Below are positions 55,455 to 64,000 of a DNA stretch of 64,000 nucleotides, piece by piece. Under the pieces are notes generated by a model that was not told where the DNA came from, made no database searches, and saw only the letters and a list, made by a program, of their open reading frames with translations. Origin of the DNA: Brachionus manjavacas (taxonomy: Eukaryota; Rotifera; Eurotatoria; Ploima; Brachionidae); assembly GCA_019054805.1 (NCBI GenBank), contig JAHQIY010000003.1, forward strand, positions 2,170,001 through 2,234,000, given 5' to 3'. The position numbers and the translations under genes were made by a program. Each line of letters opens with the position of its first letter. The stretch's first letter is position 1.

Positions 55455-58400
55455 TTAAAAACAAATTGGACATGACTGATTTAATTCATAATTTTCAATA
55501 CACGATTGGTGAAATTTATGAAAGCAATCAATTTTCGGAATATTTTAGAATGTTTTGAATTCTGAACTACATTTGGAACAGAAATTTTCAATAGATTTTT
55601 TTCTGAAGATACGAATCATTTCTGAACTCAATTTTTGTAGTGAACTATTCAACGTATTGAAAAAGAGCGGTTTCCCTCTTCAAGACATTTTAGAAAGAAG
55701 CTCACAAATACCCCACAATTATTAGGATCATTTTGAAGTGAATGATCACATTTTGCTTTTTTCAAATTTCTATTATTCAGTGATTCAACGATAGAAGCAA
55801 ACCTCTTTTAAGAAAATATATACAGATACATTTTAGATGAAATACTGACTTAGACTTACTTTCAGTTTTCAAATGATTTTTTCTGATTATCTATTTTTCT
55901 CCCAATGGATCAACATAGTATAATTTACTTCCGTTTAATTCAAAAAACATCATTGACCAATGATTTGAGTTTTCATTAATAAAACCGAAAATTACATCAA
56001 AATTTTAAACTTGAATAATTTTTTAATTAGATCTTTTACTTATTAATAAGAAACCTAATTCAAAATAACTTCCAATTCCAATTTTACTATTTAATTGTCC
56101 TTCATTAAAAATCTGAGTTGAATGAAAACAGTCGAGAATTAAAATTTTTTTTGAGAGTTACTAACAACGCATTTTGCAGAGCCATTAATTCCTAAATTTA
56201 GAAATAAATAAATTTATCTTAATAATTTTCGAAATATTTACATTATAATTTAGCCATTTATTTGTAAAAATATCGTCAATTGCATTTTTTCGGGTTAAAA
56301 AATTTTCAATTTTAAGATAGTTGAAATTTTCCAAATTATTTTCATTTTTTTTTGTCAATGTCCATTGGAGCTTCTTTTTGACCCTTTGAAGAATGTCAAC
56401 AATAAAGTTTTCCTTAAATTTTGGTATATCATCCTCATTGTTTTGCTTGTCAATATTGAAAACAACATTATGGTAACCAACACAATTTTTTGCCGGTTTC
56501 TTAAAATTCCACATTTCTCTTTGGTCTAAATGTTCTCTCTTTCGAAGTTTGCCGAGCCTAATATTCGCTATGTCTTCATAGTTTTCCTTATACTTATGAT
56601 TAATATAGAAATACAAAGGCGTAGAAATATCACTTAGGAATAGTAAACGACAAAATCGAACACGCTTATTTATATTTAAGACACTATTTTTCAAATTTTT
56701 AAACCAGCTCTCAACGTTATTATTGAAAAACGAGTTTTACCATGAAATTCGCTATTAATCATTAAACCTGTCCATAAAGGCGCCAAATGAAGCTTCTTTT
56801 TTATTATTTCAAAAAGTCTAGGTGAATAAAATATGTTCTTTAGCATCAAGACATTGTTTTCATTAATATTATCAATAATTTTCTGATTTTCTCTTAAAAG
56901 ATCGAGAAAAAATGGGCAAAAGGTGATTCCTGCAATAAATTTTGATTTTATTTTCGAAAAAGAAAATTTGTTTCTTAATATCATTTTACATCTTATTCTT
57001 ATCATAGAATATGTTATTTTACCATTTTGTATTCCTAGTGGATAAAAAGAATTCTAGCTTTTGGATTTTTTGGGTTAAAATTTCGTTTTCGAATTTTGAA
57101 AAGAAAAAAATTTGAATGCATTTAAAAATTTGGCAAAGTTCCTCGATTGATGTGCTATTCTGAAGTGAGCTAAAACTAAATTTTCACATGACCATTTGAT
57201 TGTAAACTTCCACTACCAACAATTTTTTCGGTTTCATCAATAACATTTTTTAGCAAATGAGTCGAACAAATATAGACACATGTTTTTATTCGTAAAGAGG
57301 CCCACATGTTTTTTTTGACTATGAGTTCGTATGAAATACTAAATAATCCATGATTTCTAGATTATTTAAAGCCCTCAAAGATGCATTAATGAAAAATTTC
57401 GGGTATCGAAAAAAAGAATATTCATGAAATCTTTCGATATTTTTTTTTTAAATCAGTAAATTGTTATGGTGTCATTTGAACTTGATAAAAAATTGACGAT
57501 AGGGATAAAGTTTTTAAAAGTCTGATCTTGGCAAGCAATAGAATATTAAAAAAATTTCTTATTGATCCTTTAGCTTTATCTTTAATTTACCAGTTGCATC
57601 AAAAAAACCAAAATGGGTTGTTTTCTTGAATAACACCCCACATTTTTGCCTGTTTATCTGATACCAAAAGCGCGCCAAATGAATTTAAAACCACTTCTTG
57701 TATGTATCCTTGAATTAAAAACTTTGATGTTTTTGGTATCAAAAGATCAAATATTAGTTTTGTAGCGTCAGAATACATTCGAAGATCATTAGTTAGCAGA
57801 AATATGTGTCTTAATTGACTTTTGAGTTTTCATTGGAAGCATAACTAATTTCACGTTGTTCTAAATCTTCATCTTCTAAAAAATCGTTTTCGGTTTAAAA
57901 ATTTTTAAACACTTAGAATAAATATCTTTTTGAATGGCTTTTCATTAAATTCTCGATGGATTATTTGATAAAATTGAAAAATTACTTTTCCTTTTACTTT
58001 ATCTTCTTTTGCTGGTCTTTCAGGTCTTTCTTTTTGAAAGCCAGGATTTTTCATTGAAAAAATTCTCCCAAGTTCTATTGTAAAAGAATTATAAAACTAA
58101 AAATGAAAATTTTTTTTAGTTAAAATAAATTATACGGTTTGAAATCGATCTCGATCTCGATCTTTTTATTTGCAAATCTAATCGATTCCATTTCAACTTC
58201 CTTTTTATCATTTTGTTTGATGGTGAAGATGCCTTGAACGTATCAAAGCCAATAATGTTTCTTGAATAAATTGAATCATCCATTTGAAAGCCTGGAAGTT
58301 TAATAATATTGACTTAATTTATAAATTTAAAAAATTTTTTAAATATTCTTTTAATTTTATGTTAAACTTACTGGTGCAATATTCGTTCATTTCATCAATG

Positions 58401-58981
58401 TTCTCAATGCAAAGCTTATTTCCCATTAGCTTTTTGCATTTAATGAAACAGTTTTTAATTCGTTCCTTATCCAGATCACGATTGGACATCTATTACAAAA
58501 AAATTTAAAGATAAATAAAATTAGTAGATAAAAAATACTTTTTTGGAATCACAAACGGTACTTTATGTTCGGTTTTCTGATTACAAAGTTTCACTCTTAA
58601 CAAAAAATAATTAAAAATTTACCAAAAGAAAGAGTAATTTTAAATTTACCTCTAAGTCAAGTTCATGACCTAAATTTAAGGACATCTGAAACTGCGTCCT
58701 CATATTCCCTTTTTTTCAAAGTTTCTTTAACATCGTTCTCCACCCAAAAATTAACCAAGCCTTTTTCTTTCGATAAGTTGGCTATTTCTTCGTCACTTTT
58801 GTCGAATTTTTTAACCTTTTTCTAATTAAATTAAAATAATGAAAAAAAGGATACCTTTCATTAATTCTTTGAATTTTCGAGCGTTTAATGCGCCAACCCC
58901 ATGAATTTCGTTTAATTCATGAAAAGCTTTCCGAAGCAGCGCTCTGATATCCCTATTATTGAGTAACGCTGGGTTAACCAT
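55455..58981 (-). pseudogene. DDE-type transposase fused to Ulp1/SENP-like protease and RING-H2 finger, decaying
   Basis: Start MVNPALLNNRDIRALLRKAFHE at 58981; short GT-AG introns. Transposase marks: GFFDATGK near 57600 (first Asp type), TCVYICSTHLLKNVI near 57250-57290, LAPLWTGLM near 56790, then NNVESWFKNLKNSVL at 56718-56670 (Glu type). The Ulp1 part follows: TNKWLNYNV, ILDCFHSTQIFN, SNHWSMMFFELNG (His at 55957-55962), YYVDPLG (Asp), an intron, QNDPNNCGVFVSFF (Gln and Cys, 55735-55700). The RING-H2 comes last: FCSKCSSEF ... DCFHKFHQSC ... SCPICF. Frameshifts (near 58850, 56735, 55630) and stops, including TAG after VDPLGEK, disable it. Ulp1-like domains occur in several eukaryotic DNA transposons; the superfamily here is not assigned. 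Confidence 0.7.
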
Positions 58982-60159
58982 GTTTGTAATTTTGTATTTT
59001 ATCTAAAGAAAAAAATGAAATCGATTTATAAAAGAGGTGGTTTAAACAGTTTTTTATAACTGTAAATAGAAATAAAAATTTTTTTATTAAAAATCATTTA
59101 TTAACAAGTGATTCAAAAATATAAATTAAAAAGTGAATTTATGAATTCACGGTGACAAGCAGATAAAAGAGTGGTATTTGAGACAGCATCGATTTATTAT
59201 GATGTTTTTTCAATTTCACGAAAAATAGCAATTGATTTAATGAACTAAAAAAGATTTAATTTAAAAAATATTTATTTATCAAACTAAATTTAATTTTAAA
59301 AAATTTAAAAATTAAAAAAAAAAACAAAAAATTAAGAATTTAACAACAAGAATTATAAAAAAAAATCATAAAAATCATTTGTTTTGATAACCGTTCGTGT
59401 TTTAAAAAAAAAATGGTTGGTTTGCGTCCATTGCACTAATTTTTTCGTTTTTGTTTTCGTTTTTTCGATTTGAAATTTACCTAGGACAGACACCAACCGA
59501 GTTAACTTCGAGCACAAGACTTCCTCCTATCAGCTCTTTAGTAAGTAGTCTCACAATAGACCGATTGGTGGGGGGGGGGGGGGGGGGGTAGCCCTAATTT
59601 TAAAATAATGTGCAAGAATATTTACGTACGGTCCCACGCGTACGGCCCGAAAATGTCCTAAGTACAAAGCTATAAAATTCATTTTCCCTCTAATGGCTAT
59701 GATATTTATCTACCATTTATAAAAAAGGATTTAGATTATAATTAAATTAAGATATTTGTTGACTACTAACTTCTTTAAATTTTAATTAAATTTTCAATTT
59801 TTTAATTAAATAAGTAATTTTACGAACTTGAATTTTTTTTTTATTCTTAATAAACCAAAATAAATTTTTTATAAAAAATTTGAAAATTAAATAAGTTTTT
59901 TTCAAAAGAAATTTAAAATAATTAGAGAGTTCAAAAGAAAAATATCAGCCATCAGTTTAGAGGTTAATAAAACGATTTTTATAAAAACTTCCAATAATTT
60001 ATACTAACTGAAAAAGCAGTCCATCGGTGTTGAAATTTGATTTGAATATCGATAAGTGCTAAAATTGACAAAACTTAATAAAGAAATTTTTTGTTAATTG
60101 TTAAATAAAAAAAAGATTAAATAAAAAAAATAAATAATTTTTTTCTTAATTTTTACATG
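58982..60159. other. Non-coding interior of the large element, with a 19-G run
   Basis: No gene seen. A run of 19 G lies at 59570-59588 in otherwise AT-rich DNA, followed by TAGCCCTAATTTT and a locally GC-richer stretch (TACGGTCCCACGCGTACGGC near 59626). It may mark an old element end or an assembly or polymerase slippage site. Confidence 0.45.
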
Positions 60160-60600
60160 AAAATCTGACATTTTTTTAAAGTTAAATTTCTCGAAGAATG
60201 AAATCAGGCTTTTGAATAAAACATAAAAAATCAATTTCACTTCTCTCATACAAGTTATGTAATTGATTTTCCAAGTATTACTCAAAGAGTTGACTTATTT
60301 CAATTAAATTCACTATGGGTAGGTTTTTAACATTAGATTGTGAATACGATCTAGATCACACCCTGTTAGTTAGCTTTTTTAAGGCATATTTAGTTTCTAA
60401 AAGAGTGATAGACTCGTTTAAATTGTTTTGTACCTTATTTTCTAGGAAATCTCTTACCTCATGTGATATTTCACAATTATCTTCTGTTCAACGAAATCGA
60501 AGTGAGGACTATACTAAAAGTAAAAGTAAATACTTGATTCAAATATTTAAAGAAAAATTTGAAATTTTTTCAAACTATTAATGAGCATTGAAATCCAAAC
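60160..60600 (-). mobile_element. LINE linker/RT fragment inside the large element
   Basis: Minus strand: ISHEVRDFLENKVQNNLNES, TLLETKYALKKLTN, then in a shifted frame CDLDRIHNLMLK and VKNLPIVNLIEISQLFE, then TWKINYIT. Same order as ALKRLKNDAAPGPDQIHNLM ... KNLP ... WKTSNIT in copy J. Truncated both ends. Confidence 0.65.
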
Positions 60601-60794
60601 CACAAGTTTTTTTGTTTTTTTTTTAACAAAAATCCAAATCGAAATCAGTAATTAATTTTAAACTAATTAAAAAAAATGATTGTCTAAATCTGGTTTAAAA
60701 AACAAGAAGAAAAGACAAGATACATTTGAATTGAGCGCTAGTATTGAGTATTTAGTTAAAAGATTTTATAAAAAATAAAATTCAAAAAAAAAAA

Positions 60795-61828
60795 TCGCAA
60801 TTAATACCTCCAAAATGCATGCCGCATGCTCTTGGTCCATTTTTTGCTGCATCAGTGACTTTTTAGCATCCCATTTCTGTAAAGTAGAGCCTGTACCAAA
60901 TCCAGAACCTTTTGCCCAGTAAAGATTATTCTTTACCTCGCTAGTCAGTCCCGAAGTTTCACTTTAGCTGACAATACAGTCCGAATCAAATTTTGGAAGA
61001 AATGCGGCTCTTTTTTGCCGATTCGGATGATGGCTCATGTCGGTCAAAATGTCCAAAATAAATGCCAAATTTTGGTTCTTGTGAATAAAATTGGTCAATT
61101 CGGAACGACTTTCACTGAGTTTGCTTTCGGCAAGTAAGCCTTTGAGCGAGCTGAATGGCATAATGGACAAGCTGAGTCCGAATTCGTCTTCTTTGCTGCG
61201 ACTAGCGCCAAGAACCAGCTTTAGAATCGACTGAGCTTGCTTCTTGTTCTTCATCATTATGGACGCATAGCCAGGTATTTTGAGAAATAGGCCGAATGCA
61301 ATGAATGGGTGAGGCGGCATGGTCATTTTTTCCCGCGATGTTTTAGGCTGCTGGTCGGGCTGACTAGTGGCTCGGTCTTTGACGGTTATGTTCAATAGGG
61401 GCTGGTGTATGAACGGAATTATAATAGGCAATCGTTCGGCGAGCACGGTCAGTCCATTTGATTTGACGTAGGTTTCCAGCGGCGAACTAAATTGACTCGG
61501 CGCCAAAGTCACTTGTGATTGATGCGACATGTCCTCGAAGCAAATGTCGATGTCTTAGCTGTTCACATGGCGCACTCCACATGTGTGAGTGTAAAAATCG
61601 GTCACTGCCTCCACGCTAAAATCGCTGGCTATTGTGTAAATTTGCTACTCAATGCGAATGTAGTAGCAAATTGATTTGAGTTCGTTGGTGGAGTGCGCTT
61701 TGACTTGGTCTTTTTTGTCGCTTTTCATTTTGTCTAGAAAATCTTTTAGCTCGTTCAGCGAGTCGATGGAGCAGATGGCTTCAGGCTAAGCAGAGAATTT
61801 TCTGGGCCGAGTTGTCACAAGACAGGCT
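60795..61828 (-). pseudogene. BIRC6: BIRC6 (BRUCE) fragment, captured, with in-frame stops
   Basis: One reading frame on the minus strand runs through AICSIDSLNELKDFL, LSTFxSPLE-like sequence, AERLPIIIPFIHQPLL, FIAFGLFLKIPGYASIMMK, KKQAQSILKLVLGA, DILTDMSHHPN, and NLYWAKGSGFGTGST ... MDQEHAACILEVL. This order (AFSLFLRLPGYAExxL, LLRLVLG, LYWAKGTGFGTGST, EEHVTCLLQVL) is characteristic of the large E2/E3 anti-apoptotic protein BIRC6, from its middle to late region, far from the BIR and UBC domains. Frame is kept over about 330 codons but four stops interrupt it (TAG near 61790, TAG near 61648, TAA near 61556, TAA near 60965). It breaks off at 60795 in AT-rich DNA and abuts the dynein fragment at 61829. 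Confidence 0.8.
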
Positions 61829-62260
61829 TCAAATGAATGCCTTTTTTGATTGCTTCTTGATTTTTTTCAATTTTTTCAAATCAGGAAACAAATTTTTCAT
61901 CAAATTTCCAAAAAGAAGAGAGTCTTCTTTCAGAAACTTTGGCAAATGAGTGTCATTCAAAGCTTGTATTAAAATTTGCGACTCTTGATCCTTCCTAAGT
62001 GATGTACTTTCCAATTTATTCTCATAAAGAAATACTTTTTTCACCTATCCGGCCATAAGAATAACAGCCTTGATAGTTCTCAGCCCAAAATTGTAATGAT
62101 CTTGTTGAGACAGTTGACGCGAGGCCAAATGATATAAAGTGAATATTTTGGTGGCCAAAATTTCGGCCGATGTAAAGCCCACACTAAACAGGATTAACTG
62201 TGCAATGAGTGCAAAATCTGGGACCATCATTGCCACTCGTACAAATGTGATAAATTATTT
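61829..62260 (-). pseudogene. Dynein heavy chain fragment (AAA1-AAA2 region), captured
   Basis: Minus strand: RVAMMVPDFALIAQLILFSVGF, KIFTLYHLASRQLSQQDHYNFGL, RTIKAVILMAG, one in-frame TAG at about 62046, then ILIQALNDTHLPKFLKEDSLLF and NLMKNLFPDL, ending at TGA 61829. The block AMMVPDYALIAE ... LSSQDHYDFGMRAVKSVL ... LRALRDxNLPKFLxxDxxLF ... DLFP is highly conserved in dynein heavy chains between AAA1 and AAA2. Only about 135 codons of a protein normally over 4,000 aa are present. Axonemal or cytoplasmic type not decided. Confidence 0.85.
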
Positions 62261-62344
62261 CCTTCGTACTTGCATTCAAGCACCACAACCTTAAATTAAT
62301 TTTTCAATTTAATTTGGAAGTATGAAATTAAATCATTCCGAATC

Positions 62345-63529
62345 ATTTTTACTTTAAGTTGGATTGACAGCTTTGTTTCTTGTTAGAAATGAGCCTTGGT
62401 GCATTGACAACAACATCCTTTAAAATAAAATAAAGAAATAAAAAAGAAATTTTTTAATTTAAATATACTGCTTCGTCATCGTCTTCCTCAGACCTGGCGG
62501 TAATTTTAGGACCATTGCGGTTTTAATCAATTACTTCTTTTCTCAAACGATTTAAAAAATATCCTAATAAAAACTGGTGCTCTAACAACTTCTCAGCGCT
62601 GGGTCTTTTTTTAGGTTCTTAGTCAAAGCTACCTTGATAAAATTGTGAAAATTTGAGGACCACTTTTCCTTATTTTTGAGAGTGTGCGGCTTGAAACCGG
62701 ATTTGGACATAGAGCTCGCATAGGATGAAGGAAAAAAGGGTGGTTAAGCTCAGCCAATTCGATCGTGGTTATACAAACCGCCCATGTGCCACACTGCTGA
62801 TTATATCATTCTTTTCGCACAACAACAGCCACTTCCGGGGCCATCCAATACGGCGTTCCAAAAAATGACTTCGCTTTGCCAGAGTAGCTGTTATTTGTGC
62901 CGATATCTGCTAGTTTAACATCACCATCATTAGTAAGCAAAATATTGGCTCTTTTATGTCCCGATACATTTTGCCCATGTTGTGCAAATATTGCAGTCCT
63001 CTAAGAGTCTCATGGCCCACATAACCATTCTGGTTTTAGGTAAGAGCACCAATAACTTGGAACAAAATTTAGGCTGATTTTTTAAATCATAAAAAAGTCT
63101 ACTTTTGTAAATATATTGAAGAAAGCCACCACCACAAAATTCCATAGCTATCCAAGTGTTTGTCTCTTCTTTGGAAAAAAAAAAGCTGATATTTTTGATC
63201 TAATTTATGCTTACCTCAAATAGGATTCAAAATATGCAATTATATTCGGGTGTTTGCAGTCCCTAAGCAAGCAAATCTCTTGTTGGAAGACAGTAAAGTC
63301 ATCGCCTCTGAAAATAGATTAGATAAGAAGGATATAGTTGTTAGAGTTGGATTCTGGTACCTGGTTCTAGTTTAACAGCTTTGATGGCGGCAAGTTCAGC
63401 TGAGTGAATGTTTCTGGTCTTGTAAACTTAGCCATAAGTGTCACTGCGAACCCGTTGTATCAATTCATCATCATCTTGCGAGTTCTTTCGCTAAATCACG
63501 CTCTAATCGACCCCTAAGTTGTTGCTCAT
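62345..63529 (-). pseudogene. MAP4K3/5-like (GCK-family) kinase, 5' part, captured, inactivated
   Basis: From ATG at 63529: DDDELIQRVRSDTYG, stop, VYKTRNIHSAELAAIKAVKLEPG; intron 63301-63360; [22 protein letters not shown], intron, WIAMEFCGGGFLQYIYK, about 47-bp intron, GALT, stop, [18 protein letters not shown]. Then KMYRDIK (HRD altered to YRD), a frameshift, [17 protein letters not shown] (DFG altered to DIG), [10 protein letters not shown], stop, and a decayed C-lobe; after it DDDEA and VVNAPRLIS. The order and [20 protein letters not shown] signatures identify the MAP4K3/5 group. At least six stops (two TAG before the domain), frameshifts and altered catalytic motifs rule out activity. 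Introns are retained, so it was copied as genomic DNA. It ends near 62345, next to the dynein fragment. Confidence 0.85.
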
Positions 63530-63664
63530 CGGTTATTTCAATATGTTTGACATTTTGGACTGGATTCTGCGCCTTAGTTAAAGCTCATCTTGCAAACCTC
63601 CGGTAAAATACATACATATTCTTGGTTGAATTTTTAATCACAGTGCGCATCTATTTTCTAAATA

Positions 63665-64000
63665 TTTATTGACAATTTTTTTTTGAAATAAAAAAATATT
63701 TTAAAGACACATTTAAAAAAATATCACAAAAGCTTAAAATTCTATTTTTTAGGTTGACTAAACTATGGTTTAAATGCTAAGTTAGATTGTGAATTTTAGA
63801 TTATTATTTTTAAATTAAGTGGTGGTACAGAGAATGTACCAGTTGCTACATTTTACAGAATATTTTTTAGCTTGTCCAAATTAAATCTATGGTGTATTTT
63901 ATATTTTGTTTCTGATTTTGTACTAAAATTCACAAAATTCTGAATTTTGCAGATAAATTGCAGAGTTTTGCAGAATCAGTATATGTATCAGTTGCTACTA
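63665..64000 (-). repeat. Right terminal inverted repeat of the large element (cut by window end)
   Basis: Inverted match to 52376-52705, ending ATATGTATCAGTTGCTACTA at 64000. The true element end may be outside the window. Confidence 0.85.

Larger units (their letters stand above)
52376..64000. mobile_element. Large DNA transposon with long TIRs and captured host-gene fragments (right end at window edge)
   Basis: About 330 bp at 52376-52705 is the inverted copy of 63665-64000. Between them lie, all on the minus strand, a coiled-coil gene, a transposase-Ulp1-RING gene, a LINE fragment, and pieces of BIRC6, dynein heavy chain and a MAP4K. Length is at least 11.6 kb; the repeat could extend past 64000. 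Left of 52376, 52291-52375 resembles the inner repeat as a direct repeat, so the terminal repeats themselves seem to be built of tandem units. No target duplication can be read because the right end is cut off. Alternative: two independent copies of a short repeat that happen to bracket the region. Confidence 0.6.

Noticed and set aside
61000-61528. CNH (citron homology) domain belonging to the MAP4K next to it
   Set aside because: The sequence matches BIRC6 (FLKIPGYA, LYWAKGSGFGTGST), and a dynein fragment separates it from the kinase.
60795-63529. Reassigned stop codons (TAR as Gln) in a live gene
   Set aside because: Intact genes here end at TAA and TGA normally, and the kinase has frameshifts and mutated catalytic motifs; pseudogene decay is simpler.

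Overview
The window is AT-rich eukaryotic DNA with short GT-AG introns, poly(A) signals and fragments of typical animal genes (a MAP4K-type kinase, an axonemal-type dynein heavy chain, BIRC6). It is dense in non-LTR retrotransposons, MULE/SWIM and other DNA transposons, and MITEs. This fits a small invertebrate. A monogonont rotifer (Brachionus-like) would suit the composition and repeat load, but I cannot prove the taxon from sequence alone.

Layout: 1-3.5 kb holds the 3' end of a long coiled-coil protein gene. 3.5-12.4 kb is repeat territory: a hAT-like element, a LINE remnant, a foldback element, and a recent tandem duplication of a dead MULE transposase with a SWIM finger. 12.6-13.7, 22.1-23.1 and 40.5-41.6 kb carry three intact three-exon copies of a proline-valine repeat protein gene (308-324 aa). 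A fourth, longer relative spans 45.4-49.2 kb. 14.9-20 kb is a nested transposon cluster in which a SWIM-PHD element, with an 8-bp target-site duplication, sits inside a LINE. 23.8-25.2 and 42.9-44.3 kb hold decayed integrase genes. 27.5-28.4 kb holds an intact intronless NmrA-like oxidoreductase gene. 29-39.5 kb is a graveyard of at least six LINE copies plus two SWIM/AT-hook transposase tails.

The most notable part is 52.4-64.0 kb. An inverted repeat of about 330 bp brackets it, and the right arm reaches the window edge. Inside, on the minus strand, are (i) a decaying spliced gene joining a DDE-type transposase, a Ulp1/SENP-type cysteine protease domain and a C-terminal RING-H2 finger; (ii) a coiled-coil companion gene; and (iii) three abutting fragments of unrelated host genes, MAP4K3/5-like kinase, dynein heavy chain and BIRC6. 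The kinase fragment keeps introns, so it was copied as DNA. The simplest reading is a large gene-capturing DNA transposon.

Few genes look functional: the coiled-coil gene, the four PV-repeat genes and the NmrA-like gene. Nearly everything else is mobile DNA with stops, frameshifts or truncations.
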